From: Streptomyces sp. NBC_01276
GTDB taxonomy: Bacteria; Actinomycetota; Actinomycetes; Streptomycetales; Streptomycetaceae
Direction: 5' to 3'
DNA: 64,000 nucleotides
NCBI RefSeq assembly: GCF_041435355.1
Contig: NZ_CP108443.1
Location: 310,001-374,000 of the forward strand
Part shown: positions 35,587 to 44,787 of the stretch, in pieces
Position numbering within the stretch: the first letter of the stretch is position 1
Layout: every line of letters begins with the position of its first letter
The notes under the pieces: generated by a model
Database searches by the model: none
What the model was told of the DNA's origin: nothing
What the model saw: only the letters and a program-made list of their open reading frames with translations
Program-made: the position numbers and the translations under genes

Positions 35587-36908
35587 CGCCGCGCACCCCC
35601 GCGCTGGCGCGCCTGCAACGCGCCCGGTGGGCGACGACCCTGCTCTTCGCCGCGACCACGTCCCTATGCCTGCTGATCCTCGCCGTCCTGGCGGTGCGCA
35701 TCGACGCCCAGTCCCGCGAGAGCGAACTCGACAACGGCGTCAGCCGCAGGGCCGACGGCCTCGCCCGCACCGTGTACTTCGACCGAGGCATCCTGCACCT
35801 TGACGCCCTGCGCGAGGACGACTTGGCGCTGAGCTCCGAGCGGCTCGCCGTCATCCAAGCACCCGAACCAGGCCGGCCCCAGATCCGCCACACCCCCGTC
35901 CCGCGCTCCGCCCTGCCGCATCAGGCCGACCTGGACGAGATCTGGCAACAGGTGCAACACGATCAGGAGACTGTCCTGGTCGCCACCGAGAGCGGCGGCC
36001 GGGAGACCCAGTGGGCCGCTGCCCCCGTCTGGGACGACGACCAGATCGCCGCCGCAGTGCTGGTCGGAGCCGACCCCACACAGAGCCAGGCCGCCCACGA
36101 CCGGCTCATCCACTGGCTCGTCCTGAGCTGCGCGGCTCTGGTGGCGGCCGCATCCGCCATCGGGCACCTCCTGTCCGGGCAGGCGATGCGACCTGCGCTG
36201 CGGGGACTCGACCGGCAGGAACAATTCCTGGCCGAGGCCGCCCACGAGCTCCGCACCCCGCTGGCCACCCTGCGCCTGGTGGTGGAAGGCGGCAGCGCCT
36301 CGCCGAGCCGGGCACCTTCGGCCCTGGACGAGGCCGTCAGGCTGGTCGACCGCATGGGCCGCCTGGTCACCGGCCTGTTGGTCCGGGCCAGGGTCGAGGC
36401 CGGCACACACGAGGTGGAGATGACCCCACTGCGCCTCGACCAGCTCGTCGAACAGGCCGTTGCGGAACTCCCCAACAGCACCGGCGTCACGGCCGTCACC
36501 GAGGCCGTGGTGGTCTGCGGCGACCCCGACCTCCTCGCCCAGGCGGTCCGCAACCTGATCGAGAACGCCCTGCGGCACGGCGGCGGCACACCGGTCCACG
36601 TCCACGTCACCGACGGGCGCGTCGTCGTGCGGGACCACGGCCCCGGCGTACCGGCCAAGGACCGTGAACGGCTCTTCCGACGCCGCGTCACCGGGCCTGG
36701 CAGCACCGGCACCGGAACCGGCCTCGCCATCGTCAAATGGGTCGCCGACCTCCATGGCGGCACCGCCCACCTCGCCGCGGCGCCGGGCGGCGGCCTCCAG
36801 GCAGAACTCAACCTGCCACGGCCCGCCAGGGATGAGGAATCAGTACGCCATTCGCTCCCGCGTGAGGGTGCTCCGTGCTCCCGCACCCGACCTACCGGCA
36901 CACGATGA
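35583..36908 (+). CDS. OmpR-partner histidine kinase
   Basis: Kinase of 441 residues with two membrane helices (ATTLLFAATTSLCLLILAVL near 20-40 and LIHWLVLSCAALVAAASAIG near 185-205) around an outside sensor of about 140 residues of unknown fold. HisKA has the phosphorylated His in EAAHELRTPLATLRLVV; HATPase has VRNLIENALRHGGG, VRDHGPGVPAKDRE and GTGTGLAIVKWVADLHGG. No HAMP domain is obvious. GTG 35583 is fixed by overlap with the response-regulator stop. The last 25 residues after NLPRPARDEE look like read-through into non-conserved sequence. Confidence 0.92.
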   Translation: MTPRTPALARLQRARWATTLLFAATTSLCLLILAVLAVRIDAQSRESELDNGVSRRADGLARTVYFDRGILHLDALREDDLALSSERLAVIQAPEPGRPQIRHTPVPRSALPHQADLDEIWQQVQHDQETVLVATESGGRETQWAAAPVWDDDQIAAAVLVGADPTQSQAAHDRLIHWLVLSCAALVAAASAIGHLLSGQAMRPALRGLDRQEQFLAEAAHELRTPLATLRLVVEGGSASPSRAPSALDEAVRLVDRMGRLVTGLLVRARVEAGTHEVEMTPLRLDQLVEQAVAELPNSTGVTAVTEAVVVCGDPDLLAQAVRNLIENALRHGGGTPVHVHVTDGRVVVRDHGPGVPAKDRERLFRRRVTGPGSTGTGTGLAIVKWVADLHGGTAHLAAAPGGGLQAELNLPRPARDEESVRHSLPREGAPCSRTRPTGTR

Positions 36909-37299
36909 AGACGACGGCCTCGGAGCGGAAGACCGCGCGTACCGCCTCGCACGCGGGCGCGCTCTCCGATCTGCGCAAGCACGGCCTCGCCGAGAACGGA
37001 GGCACCACCCGGGCGGGGGAGTCGCGTTGCGGAACCTGACCACCAAGGGTCTGGAGACCGCCTTCTACGAGTTCGAGCCCACCTCTCACTGAGAGATGGG
37101 CCCGACCGCGCGCGGCGCGGGCTCCAGCGGGGCCACCCCACATGGCCGTCAACGAGACCGTCACCGCCATGCTCCGCCCCAAGCCCGACCTGCCCGGCGG
37201 GGGTCACGAGCCGGCCCACTCCACCCCGAGCCCGGCGAGCGCTTCGAGCCGCACGGCATCCAGCCGGTGCGAGGCAGCCCCCGAACCTGGCCTTGGAGC
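36909..37299. other. Intergenic stretch with open but unsupported frames
   Basis: About 390 bases. Short plus frames (for example from 36905, MKTTASERKTARTASHAGAL) have no supporting context. Confidence 0.3.
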
Positions 37300-37456
37300 C
37301 GTTGAGTGCGGAGTCCTGTCCTTGACTGGCACCTCGTATGCGGATGACGGGGGCGACGCGGCCGGGTCCTACAATCCGACGCCCGTCACGGCCGTGACCG
37401 GCAGCCAGGGCGAGGACTCTTACATCGCTGACACCAGCAACCACCGCCGACGGTGA
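37300..37456 (+). pseudogene. NHL-repeat fragment
   Basis: The plus-strand peptide SYNPTPVTAVTG followed by SYIADTSNHRRR matches one NHL beta-propeller repeat (YNPxGVAVD...YIADTxNHRVR). Nothing else of the gene remains. Confidence 0.45.
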
Positions 37457-37457
37457 C

Positions 37458-37961
37458 CTACCCGCGGCCGGGGCCGCGCAGCATGCCCTGAGTCGACTTC
37501 GGCGGTACCTGGAGTGCCACCCCCTCGAACTTCGTGCACCTGGAGCCCGACGACACCGGCGGCGGCCAGGATATGGACGACATCCAGCTCTGGACCGCGA
37601 GCCCGAGGATCGCGGCCAGCCGGTCTCGCCACATCTGAAGAGCTTCGGGCGTCTGTCGCGTCCAGTCGGTGACCTCGCCGACGATCAGGAGCGGATCCCT
37701 GTTGCGGTAGGAGCGGGTGGGATTGCCAGGGAACTTCTTGTCGGTGACGTTGGGGTCGTTCTCGAATTTCCCGGTCGGTTCGACGGCATACACTCGCGGG
37801 GTCCCTTCGCCGGAGGCGAGTTCGGCGGCGAGTCCCGCGCCATCGCGCAAAGCGGTGAAGTAGATGTGGTTCATCACGATGTCGGGCCGGTAGTTGGAAC
37901 GGAAACCCGCGGTGAGGCGATCGCCGACCTGTAGCTCGGCTTTTGTGCCGGGGCCGTGATC
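37458..37961 (-). pseudogene. arr: Rifampin ADP-ribosyltransferase (arr) remnant
   Basis: The frame reads HGPGTKAELQVGDRLTAGF, RSNYRPDIVMNHIYFTALRD, AELASGEGTPRVYAVEPTGK and NDPNVTDKKFPGNPTRSYRN to WRDRLAAIL (37605), an almost complete Arr. The N-terminus is damaged: the usual HGTKA is HGPGTKA, and an in-frame stop lies a few codons upstream (TGA near 37985) with no ATG or GTG start between it and the homology. After AAIL the family ending is replaced by about 48 unrelated residues. The only usable start (GTG 37877) would drop the catalytic His. Arr inactivates rifamycins in intact form; this copy is probably non-functional. Confidence 0.8.
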
Positions 37962-38120
37962 ACACCAGCGACAGCAAGATCACATACCGGGTCGGCGCCC
38001 GGTCCCGTGCACGGCCTGCGACAGCCTGCGCGCTCTCCATACGGGCCAGGCCCCCGATCCCGGCGCGGCGACGCGCCGCCCGCGGCCGGGCCACACGGTG
38101 AGCGAGCGGCTCCGGGCCGG

Positions 38121-39200
38121 TCACATGGCACGCCGCTTCTCCTTTTCGTTCCACTCGCGGGTGTCGCGCGGCTCCACGTACGGCTCTTCCTGCTCGGGCA
38201 GTCCGCCGACGATGGCGCGTTCGCGGCTCATCTCGGCGTCGAATTCCAGGCCGAGGAGGATGGCGAGATTGCTGATCCACAGCCAGATCAGGAAGACGAT
38301 CACGCCTGCGAGCGTGCCGTACGTCTTGTTGTACGAGCCGAAGTTGGCCGCGTAGAGGGCAAATCCGGCGGAGGCGGCCAACCAGATCACCAGCGCGAGG
38401 AAACTGCCTGGGGTGACCCAGCGGAAGCCGCGTCCCTTGGCGTTCGGAGCCGCCCAGTACAGCACGGCGATCATGACGGTGATCAGCAGTACCAGCACGG
38501 GCCATTTCGCGACCGACCACACGGTGACCGCCGTTTCGCCGAGCCCGAGGACGCCTCCCGCGCGGCGGGCGAGGCTGCCGGTGAAGACCACGATCAGGGC
38601 GCTGACCGTCGCCATGACCATCAGGGCGGCGGTGAGGGCCAGCCTCAGGGGCAGCACCTTCCACACCGGTCGGCCTTCGGGTATGTCGTAGACGGCGTTC
38701 GAGGAACGGATGAACGCCGCGACGTATCCGGAGGCGGACCACACCGCGGCGATCAGGCCGGCCACCGCCAGCACCGACCCGGTGCCCGGACCGCCCTGGA
38801 GCTGGCGGACCGCGCCCGAAACGACGTCACGCGCGGCGCCCGGGGCCAGCCGCTGGAGGTCGTCCAGGACGGATTGGGTGGTGGATGCGCCGGCCACGCC
38901 GAGCAGCGACACCAGCACCAGAAGGGCGGGGAAGAGGGACAGCACGCTGTAGTAGGTCAGTGCGGCGGCCCGATCGGCCAGCTCGTCGCCCTGGAACTCC
39001 TTCAGTGTCCGCTTCAGCACCGCTGACCAGGACTTCTCCGGGAGGTCCGTGGGGTCGTCGGGAGCCTCGTGCTCGACGTCGGGTTCGGGGCCGGGGCCGG
39101 GGCCGGGGCCGTGGGCGGGCTGCTCGGGGCCCGCTTCGGGGCCGGGCCTACGGCTGTCATCGCACATGTCCCTGTTCGAGGGAGCCGGGGTGTCCTCCAT
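38121..39200 (-). CDS. YihY/UPF0761 family membrane protein
   Basis: Inner-membrane protein of 359 residues. After an acidic, glycine/proline-rich N-terminus come six helices with family motifs: RAAALTYYSVLSLFPALLVL, VWSASGYVAAFIRSSNAVYD, IAVLYWAAPNAKGRGFRWVT and TYGTLAGVIVFLIWLWISNL, then ILLGLEFDAEMSRERA. The family was once annotated as ribonuclease BN, which is incorrect; the true function is unknown. The tail (PYVEPRDTREWNEKEKRRAM) is charged. The start is uncertain among ATG 39341, 39200 and 39167; 39200 gives the usual length. Confidence 0.9.
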   Translation of the reverse strand: MEDTPAPSNRDMCDDSRRPGPEAGPEQPAHGPGPGPGPEPDVEHEAPDDPTDLPEKSWSAVLKRTLKEFQGDELADRAAALTYYSVLSLFPALLVLVSLLGVAGASTTQSVLDDLQRLAPGAARDVVSGAVRQLQGGPGTGSVLAVAGLIAAVWSASGYVAAFIRSSNAVYDIPEGRPVWKVLPLRLALTAALMVMATVSALIVVFTGSLARRAGGVLGLGETAVTVWSVAKWPVLVLLITVMIAVLYWAAPNAKGRGFRWVTPGSFLALVIWLAASAGFALYAANFGSYNKTYGTLAGVIVFLIWLWISNLAILLGLEFDAEMSRERAIVGGLPEQEEPYVEPRDTREWNEKEKRRAM

Positions 39201-39818
39201 ACCAGGCGAGTGTCCCGTCGAATCCTCCGCAAACGTGCCGGGCACTTCACCCACGAGTCGGAACTGCCGGCCGGGTCCGCCCGCCGCGCGGCGCCCCGCT
39301 CCAGTGGCCGCGAGTCCGCGCCACAGGCCGACAGGAGACACAACCTGGTGAGGCCGACGAGGGCGTACCCGTCGGTCGGGAGCAGCACACGCAGCGGCGA
39401 GGACCTCGCCGGGAAACGTGTGCGCGGACTACAGCGGGCGACACGATCACCTCGCCCGGTTGGGTTCAGCCGCCGTGGCATCCGGGTCAACGCGGTCCGC
39501 CGACGCATCCCGTCGACTTCTTCTGGTTCAGGATGTGGATTCTGCTGGTCGGCGGGCTCGGCCTGCGAGGCTGCCGCATCGAGCTGTCGTCACCACCGGG
39601 GTGTTCCGGCTCGGCACGGGGACGGCGTACCACGCGGTCTTCCGCGGAGGAACTGTCGGTGTCGGCCGGAGTGTGCGCCGGTTCACGCGGTGTCGTCTTC
39701 TCTTGTCGTTCGTCGGTGTGATGGGGCTGGTGATCATCCTGAGCGTGGCATCCGGCATGACGCGGCACGAACGGCGCGTGTCCCTGCGGGTCCTGGTCAT
39801 CGGGCCGGGGCGGGCCTC
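39201..39818. other. Intergenic stretch, possible remnant
   Basis: About 600 bases. A short plus frame ending at 39822 (MGLVIILSVASGMTRHERRV, from ATG 39721) overlaps the potassium-channel start by ATGA and may be the tail of a lost upstream gene. Hydrophobic peptide FFWFRMWILLVGGLG near 39520 hints at another membrane-protein scrap. Confidence 0.35.
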
Positions 39819-40397
39819 ATGACCGCCGACGAGGCGGCTCTCCCCGGCCACCATCGAGCACGGCGTCTGTTCGGCCGGCTCGTCTGGACCGTGCTGCGTG
39901 TAGTGGTCTCGGTCGCCACGCTGGTGGCCCTGTATTACGTCGGGCCCCTGGACAACTCCTCGAAGAGTACCGCCGTCGCCATCCTGCTCTCAGGTCTCGC
40001 GGGGTTCGTCGTCCTGGTGGCCCTGCAGGTCCGGTCCATTCTCCGCTCCCGGTACCCGGCGCTGCGGGCCGTCGAGGCGGTGGCCGTCAGCATTCCGTTC
40101 TTCCTGTTGCTGTTCGCGGCCGCCTACGTCGCCATGGCCGCGCATTCTCCGGGCAGCTTCGGCACGCACCTTTCCCACACCAGTGGGCTCTACTTCTCCG
40201 TCACGGTGTTCACCACCGTCGGGTTCGGCGACATCACGGCCAAGTCCGGGGTGGCTCAGCTGCTGGTCACCGCGCAGATGCTTTTGGACCTGGCCGTCTT
40301 CGGCCTGGTCATCAAGACCATCGTGGATGCGGCTCACCGCGGACGGGAACGCATGAACACCACGCCGGGCGGGCCTCCCGGGGGCCGGGCGCGGTGA
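39819..40397 (+). CDS. Potassium channel family protein
   Basis: Protein of 192 residues with four membrane helices (about 20-40, 50-72, 85-107, 147-168). The pore loop before the last helix carries the selectivity filter TTVGFGD (YFSVTVFTTVGFGDITAKSG). This two-plus-two layout fits the Ion_trans_2 family without a RCK regulatory domain. It should pass K+ across the membrane. ATG 39819 overlaps the stop of a short upstream frame (ATGA). The C-terminus is short and arginine-rich. Confidence 0.9.
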   Translation: MTADEAALPGHHRARRLFGRLVWTVLRVVVSVATLVALYYVGPLDNSSKSTAVAILLSGLAGFVVLVALQVRSILRSRYPALRAVEAVAVSIPFFLLLFAAAYVAMAAHSPGSFGTHLSHTSGLYFSVTVFTTVGFGDITAKSGVAQLLVTAQMLLDLAVFGLVIKTIVDAAHRGRERMNTTPGGPPGGRAR

Positions 40398-40469
40398 GCC
40401 GGATCGACGAAGACGCCCGGCCAGGGGCCCAACCTGCCTGACCGCAGCGGACACCGCCCCCGCCATCGT

Positions 40470-40811
40470 CCGGCTGGCACGGGTGGCGGACGACGGGACA
40501 GGCGCCGAGGACCGGGCCGATGATCACGTCGAAGACGAGGCCGGCGATGACCGCGTAGCCGATGAGGCTCAGGACGCGCCGGCGGGCGGCCGCGGTCTCG
40601 GTGGGCTGCATGGCGAGGGTCGAGCCGAGGTAGCCGGCCCGAGCAGTACGAACACGGCGATACCGGGGACGACGCCGAGCGGGTCCTGTTCGGGCAGCTT
40701 GTTGGTAACTTTCAGGGCGAGTTGCCGGCCCTGTGCCTTGGCGGCTTCCTCGACGTAGGTCGTGACCATGATCGTGGCCATCACGAGGGCGATCAGCAGG
40801 CCCGTGATCAC
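40470..40811 (-). pseudogene. Small membrane protein, one frameshift
   Basis: The minus frame from GTG 40811 reads ITGLLIALVMATIMVTTYVE, GRQLALKVTNKLPEQDPLGV and VPGIAVFVLLG. One base shift near 40640 is needed to continue as AGYLGSTLAMQPTETAAARR, RVLSLIGYAVIAGLVFDVII and GPVLGA. Both halves fit one family of small actinobacterial membrane proteins. A single lost base in a GGG/CCG run could also be a sequencing error. Confidence 0.6.
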
Positions 40812-41170
40812 TGCGCGCCAGGACGGCGGCAGGGGCCCCTGACCGGTGTCATGCTCTGCGGGCCCGGTAGGTCCTGCCGGCCGATCGAGGCGGCCCGCTG
40901 TCGGAGCGCGCGTTGGTCCGATCAGCCGGATGGCCGAGCCATTGGCACCAACCCGGCCCGCAACTCGTCGCGCTACCCGGGATGGCGTACGTCCACGTGC
41001 CGCCTCTGGCTGTGGACCCGACCACCCTCTCCGCAGGCACCAGGGGCAGGAATACCGAGCGAGCGCTCCGAGCGCCCGGTGCCAGCCGCCAGGTCAGCGC
41101 GGGGTGGTCTTCGGTGGCCGCCTTCGGAGGTTCCCGGTCAGGGCCGGTGGTCGTGGCGTCTTCGCGACCG
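40812..41170. other. Intergenic stretch
   Basis: About 360 bases. No supported gene or repeat. Frames here are of low quality. Confidence 0.3.
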
Positions 41171-42328
41171 TCAGTGGTGGAACAGTCTCAGGCCGGTGCG
41201 TGCCAGCGTGATCCGGTGCTCACGGCAGGCTTCTTCGACCTCACCGGATCTGATGGATCCTCCCGGCTCCGCAATGTACTGAACGCCGTGACGGTGGGCG
41301 TGGTCGACGTTGTCGCGGAACGGCAGGGCACCGTCGGATACGAAAGTCACCTGGTCGAGACGTTGCATCCATTGAGCTCGTTCGTCGGCGGTGAGCTCTC
41401 GGGCCGGTGTGGAGAGTGCCTCCGTCAGACGCCTGGTCTCGTCCGGCGTGAGGTCGCCCTCGATGAAGCGGATCTGCCAGTTGATCCGGTCCTGGCGCCG
41501 AATGCCGGGCCGGAAGCGCAGTGCGCGGACGCCGGGGTGACGCCGCAGCCACCAGGTGTCGGTTTTCGCGCCGGCCAGACGGGTGCAGTCGACTCGGGAC
41601 TGCTGGCCGGCGCCGATTCCCAGCGTCATGCCGTTCCGCAGGTAGCACACCGAATTGGACTGGGTGTAGCGCAGGACCGCCAGCCCCAGCACGAGGTCCG
41701 CCACGGCTGTGTCGGGGAGCGGATCACCCACGACCGGGTCGAGCAGTGTGGACGACAGCTCCACCTCGTCCTGCTGCTGAGTCAGGCGCAGGCCGAAGAC
41801 CTCACGCGCCTCCTGGTGCGGAGGCGTGAAAGCGTCGTCCGTCTCCATGACCAGGAAACGGCCGTTCTTCTTCTTGCTGAGCCGCTCGACGGTGCCGGGC
41901 GCGTAGCCGGGGGCGACGATGCCGTCGCAGACCATGCCGGTCAGCAGTTCGGCGAGTTCGTCGTCGACCGGATGGGAGACGGCGGCGAAGTCGCCGTAGG
42001 AGGATTTCGGGTCGGCGTCGCGGGCCCGCAAGTAGGCACTGGCGAGCGGGCCGACCTCCCCGTTGGCGACGCCGTAGAGCTCTGTGGTGACCTCGTCGAT
42101 GGCCCCGGAGACGGCAGCACCCGCGGGTGAGACGTGTTTGAAGGAAGCGGCTGCCGGTTTGCCGAGCGCCCGGCCGGCCTCGCGGACGAGTTGCCATCCG
42201 TTCAGCGCGTCCAGCATGTTGATGAAGGACGGTTCTCCGTGCAGCAGTCGAACCGGCCACTTGCCGGGCGTCATTGGTGCGGCGTGCGCAGTCTTCTGTT
42301 GCGGATTGATCCCGTAGCGCAGTTTCAC
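41171..42328 (-). CDS. Stand-alone AICAR transformylase (PurH C-terminal-type)
   Basis: Protein of 385 residues matching only the AICAR formyltransferase half of PurH: MKLRYGINPQQKTAHAA, KPAAASFKHVSPAGAAVSGA (with the Lys-His pair), LAVLRYTQSNSVCYLRNGMT, GIGAGQQSRVDCTRLAG and the end DGALPFRDNVDHAHRHGVQY, IAEPGGSIR. The IMP cyclohydrolase domain is absent. It would transfer a formyl group from 10-formyl-THF to AICAR in purine synthesis or in a specialised pathway. GTG 42328 has GGAGG 7 nt upstream. No purine genes are nearby, so it may be a second, non-housekeeping copy. Confidence 0.9.
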   Translation of the reverse strand: MKLRYGINPQQKTAHAAPMTPGKWPVRLLHGEPSFINMLDALNGWQLVREAGRALGKPAAASFKHVSPAGAAVSGAIDEVTTELYGVANGEVGPLASAYLRARDADPKSSYGDFAAVSHPVDDELAELLTGMVCDGIVAPGYAPGTVERLSKKKNGRFLVMETDDAFTPPHQEAREVFGLRLTQQQDEVELSSTLLDPVVGDPLPDTAVADLVLGLAVLRYTQSNSVCYLRNGMTLGIGAGQQSRVDCTRLAGAKTDTWWLRRHPGVRALRFRPGIRRQDRINWQIRFIEGDLTPDETRRLTEALSTPARELTADERAQWMQRLDQVTFVSDGALPFRDNVDHAHRHGVQYIAEPGGSIRSGEVEEACREHRITLARTGLRLFHH

Positions 42329-42658
42329 GTCATGGCCTCCTCAGCGGAACATCGCTGACGGAGACGCCCAGGCGGTCGACGCTCTCATCGGAACAGATAC
42401 GGCCGCTCCCCGGTGGTCGTCCACCTGCGCCAGTCGCGGCCGAGCCCGACTCTACCGCCTCCGGCTGTCCAGCGAAATGCGCGCCCACGCACAGGCGAAG
42501 CGGAAGGCGGCCTGATGAGCAGCGAATCCGACATCCGCAACTCCGCGACCCGCGGGGCGGGTCAGGAACCTGGCCCGCTTCTGACCGCGCACGCGCGCGG
42601 GCGTGGGCACCTCAGTGCCGCACCAGCACATTGGCGGCTGAGTCGCGGCGAATCACGC
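42329..42658. other. Intergenic stretch
   Basis: About 330 bases upstream of the transformylase gene. No supported gene. Confidence 0.3.
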
Positions 42659-42686
42659 GGGTCCCGGGGTGTACACCCCGGGACCC
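42659..42686. terminator. 28-bp perfect palindrome
   Basis: GGGTCCCGGGGTGT followed immediately by its complement ACACCCCGGGACCC. It lies 24 nt after the stop of a minus-strand frame (42710), as a terminator would. Confidence 0.6.
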
Positions 42687-42709
42687 CGCCAATCCCTGGA
42701 GGGGCGCGC

Positions 42710-42895
42710 CTACAGGTCCTCCCCGCTGCGGCGCAGGTCGGCGTACAGCCGCGCGGTCACTCCGGGCTCTGCCGGCACACGGCGGATGCTCGGCGTGGCC
42801 GGCGTGGCCCACCGCCGCCCGAGCTCGGCCGCCGTACGCCGGGAACGCCGCACCGAACTCCACGACGCCTTCGTCGCCCTCGCCGGCAGGCGCAT
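42710..42895 (-). pseudogene. 3' fragment of an unidentified gene
   Basis: The frame ends in ATPSIRRVPAEPGVTARLYA, DLRRSGEDL and a stop, followed by a strong hairpin. There is no ribosome site and the front is arginine/serine noise. It looks like the last 40 codons of a lost gene. Confidence 0.3.
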
Positions 42896-42944
42896 CAGCT
42901 ACCGCCGCCTCACGAGGGCTCGCCCGCGATCATGTTACGAGCTT

Positions 42945-43859
42945 TTAGACGAAGTTCTTGTCGATCAAAAGGTTCATGATGTCGGGGCGGTAGTTGGGGA
43001 AGTCCATGGCCACGACGCCGAAGCGGGCTCGCTGAGCCTTCCTGGGCTCCAGGTATGCGTAGACACTCGGAAAGATCTTCTGGGCCCCGATGGAAGGTTC
43101 GGGGATGGGCCCCTTGGCGGTGCTGGTGAAGTTGATGAACATCTGAGAAGTGGTCTGGTCAAACCACGCTGCGTCGAAGCAGGCGATGATCGCCTTCTTC
43201 TTCTCATCGTCCGGGACGTTGTAATCGTCCTGGATTTTGCAGTGCTTGTCCCACTTGAGGGTGGTCCAGTCGTGGCTGAAGTCGGTGAGGAGCACGACCT
43301 TGCCGCGACCTTGGCCCAGGGTGGGCCAGTCGGGGTTGGTCCAGAAAAGCGGACGGAAATGCATCGACGGATCATCCATGTACCAGTTGAAGCGGCGCCT
43401 GAATTCCTCTGCACCGAGCTCCTGGCCTCCCGATTTCTCATTCCTGAGGCGCATGATGATTACTTCCTTCGGGTTGTTCCGCAGGAAGTAGTCGCAGTCG
43501 TTGAGGACATCTTGGAACCGCTTGTTCATGTATACGTTGGCGTGATAGAGGCCCATCTCGTTCGAGGAGCCCTGCAATCCGTTCAGGCGGATGTCGAGAA
43601 AGCGGATGCCGTTGTTGAGCTGCGTCAGCAGGTCCCAGTCCTGGCATTTGGCGATGCTGATGCCGCTGTTGGCGCAGGAGTTGTGGGTTCCGGGGATCGT
43701 CAGCTTCGTGACGGGAAGGCTGTTGGAGAGTTGCCCCATCCAGGAACGGGCGGACCAGCTCGCGGCAGTTGCCGTACTCGGGAGGCCGAGCACGGTGGCA
43801 GCAGCCAGGCCACCGGCTCCGGCGGCCCACTTCAGGACGTCACGACGATTAGGGCTCAT
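42945..43859 (-). CDS. Secreted PI-PLC-like phospholipase C (TAT signal)
   Basis: Protein of 304 residues. The N-terminus MSPNRRDVLKWAAGAGGLAA is a twin-arginine signal, cleaved near TATA. The PLC-X domain follows: LTIPGTHNSCANSG (first catalytic His), GIRFLDIRLNGLQG, MGLYHANVYMNKRFQDVLND (second His), EVIIMRLRNE and KVVLLTDFSHDW. It should cleave phosphatidylinositol or related lipids outside the cell. GGAGAA lies 7 nt before ATG 43859; a longer frame from 43940 is not needed. GC content is lower than in neighbours, hinting at transfer. Confidence 0.92.
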   Translation of the reverse strand: MSPNRRDVLKWAAGAGGLAAATVLGLPSTATAASWSARSWMGQLSNSLPVTKLTIPGTHNSCANSGISIAKCQDWDLLTQLNNGIRFLDIRLNGLQGSSNEMGLYHANVYMNKRFQDVLNDCDYFLRNNPKEVIIMRLRNEKSGGQELGAEEFRRRFNWYMDDPSMHFRPLFWTNPDWPTLGQGRGKVVLLTDFSHDWTTLKWDKHCKIQDDYNVPDDEKKKAIIACFDAAWFDQTTSQMFINFTSTAKGPIPEPSIGAQKIFPSVYAYLEPRKAQRARFGVVAMDFPNYRPDIMNLLIDKNFV

Positions 43860-44478
43860 ACATGTTCTCCGATTCAGGGTGGAAAATGGGGAAGAAGGCA
43901 CTCTCATCGCCGATGGAGGCGCACGGGTTCTGCGGCTCACGGCTCCCGGAGCTGATGAATCAGCGAGGCCGGCAATGCGTTGCGGTCCCGGCCGATCAGT
44001 ACGGCGGCCACGATTGGAATTCTCGACCGAATCACGCTGCGCAAAGCAGTGGATGGCCTCAGATGCCTACCGTAAACCGGGCCGCTAACGTTTTACTGCC
44101 GTCCGGCTAACGGTCTTGTTTGACCTGGTTTCGCCCATGACATGCCAACGGCAATGCGGGGTGGCAAACGCGGCGGCGGTTCACCACCGCCGCTGTCCCG
44201 CTGGTGCCGGCCGACGTCGTCGGCGGGCACCAGCCCGACCCCGCACCGAGCGCCGAACGTCAAGGTCTGATCGAGCGGTGGGCGCAGCGGCACGGCATCG
44301 GCTGGTGTGGACCCGGTTCTGCGCGGCCGCGGCGTGGTGCTCGCCCACGATGCGTACGGGCTCCGTGCGGTCGCGGTCGGCGCGCGTCCGTGCCTCGACC
44401 GCCGCCGGCGGCACGCCGAACGGCACCGCGGCCACCCAGCCGTGCTGCCCTGGGGCGCGGAGCTCGTGGAGGGCCGGG
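43860..44478. other. Intergenic stretch with decayed sequence
   Basis: About 620 bases. Several arginine-rich frames are open on both strands. A plus frame near 44307 (RGRGVVLAHDAYGLRAVAVG) may belong to the HAD fragment that follows. Confidence 0.3.
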
Positions 44479-44613
44479 GTGGGCACCGCCGCCAACGTCA
44501 TCGCGGCCTGCGACGTGGGGATGACCGCCCTTCACTACCGCCAGACCGAAGATCTCCAGGAGGCCCTGTCCGGTCTCCTCGCCACGGCGACCCCACGGGC
44601 ACAGGGGCAGTGA
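44479..44613 (+). pseudogene. HAD-family hydrolase C-terminal fragment
   Basis: The peptide GTAANVIAACDVGMTALHYR followed by QTEDLQEALSGLL matches the end of HAD phosphatases (Nx3A...GMTALHYR). The catalytic N-terminal Asp region is missing or out of frame. The stretch 44614-44787 holds nothing recognised. Confidence 0.45.
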
Positions 44614-44787
44614 CCCGCCAGGCAATCGGACAGTTCGAATGCCCGACTCCGCCATGAGCCGTCCACCCGATCGAGACCATCGAGGCCCACCGCGCCTTCA
44701 TCACCCGGCGCCTCGCCTCGCCGGCTCCGGGCGGTGGACGCCGGAGCCGTGCACCACTGCGCGGCATGGAACGCGCGATGGCCGGGC

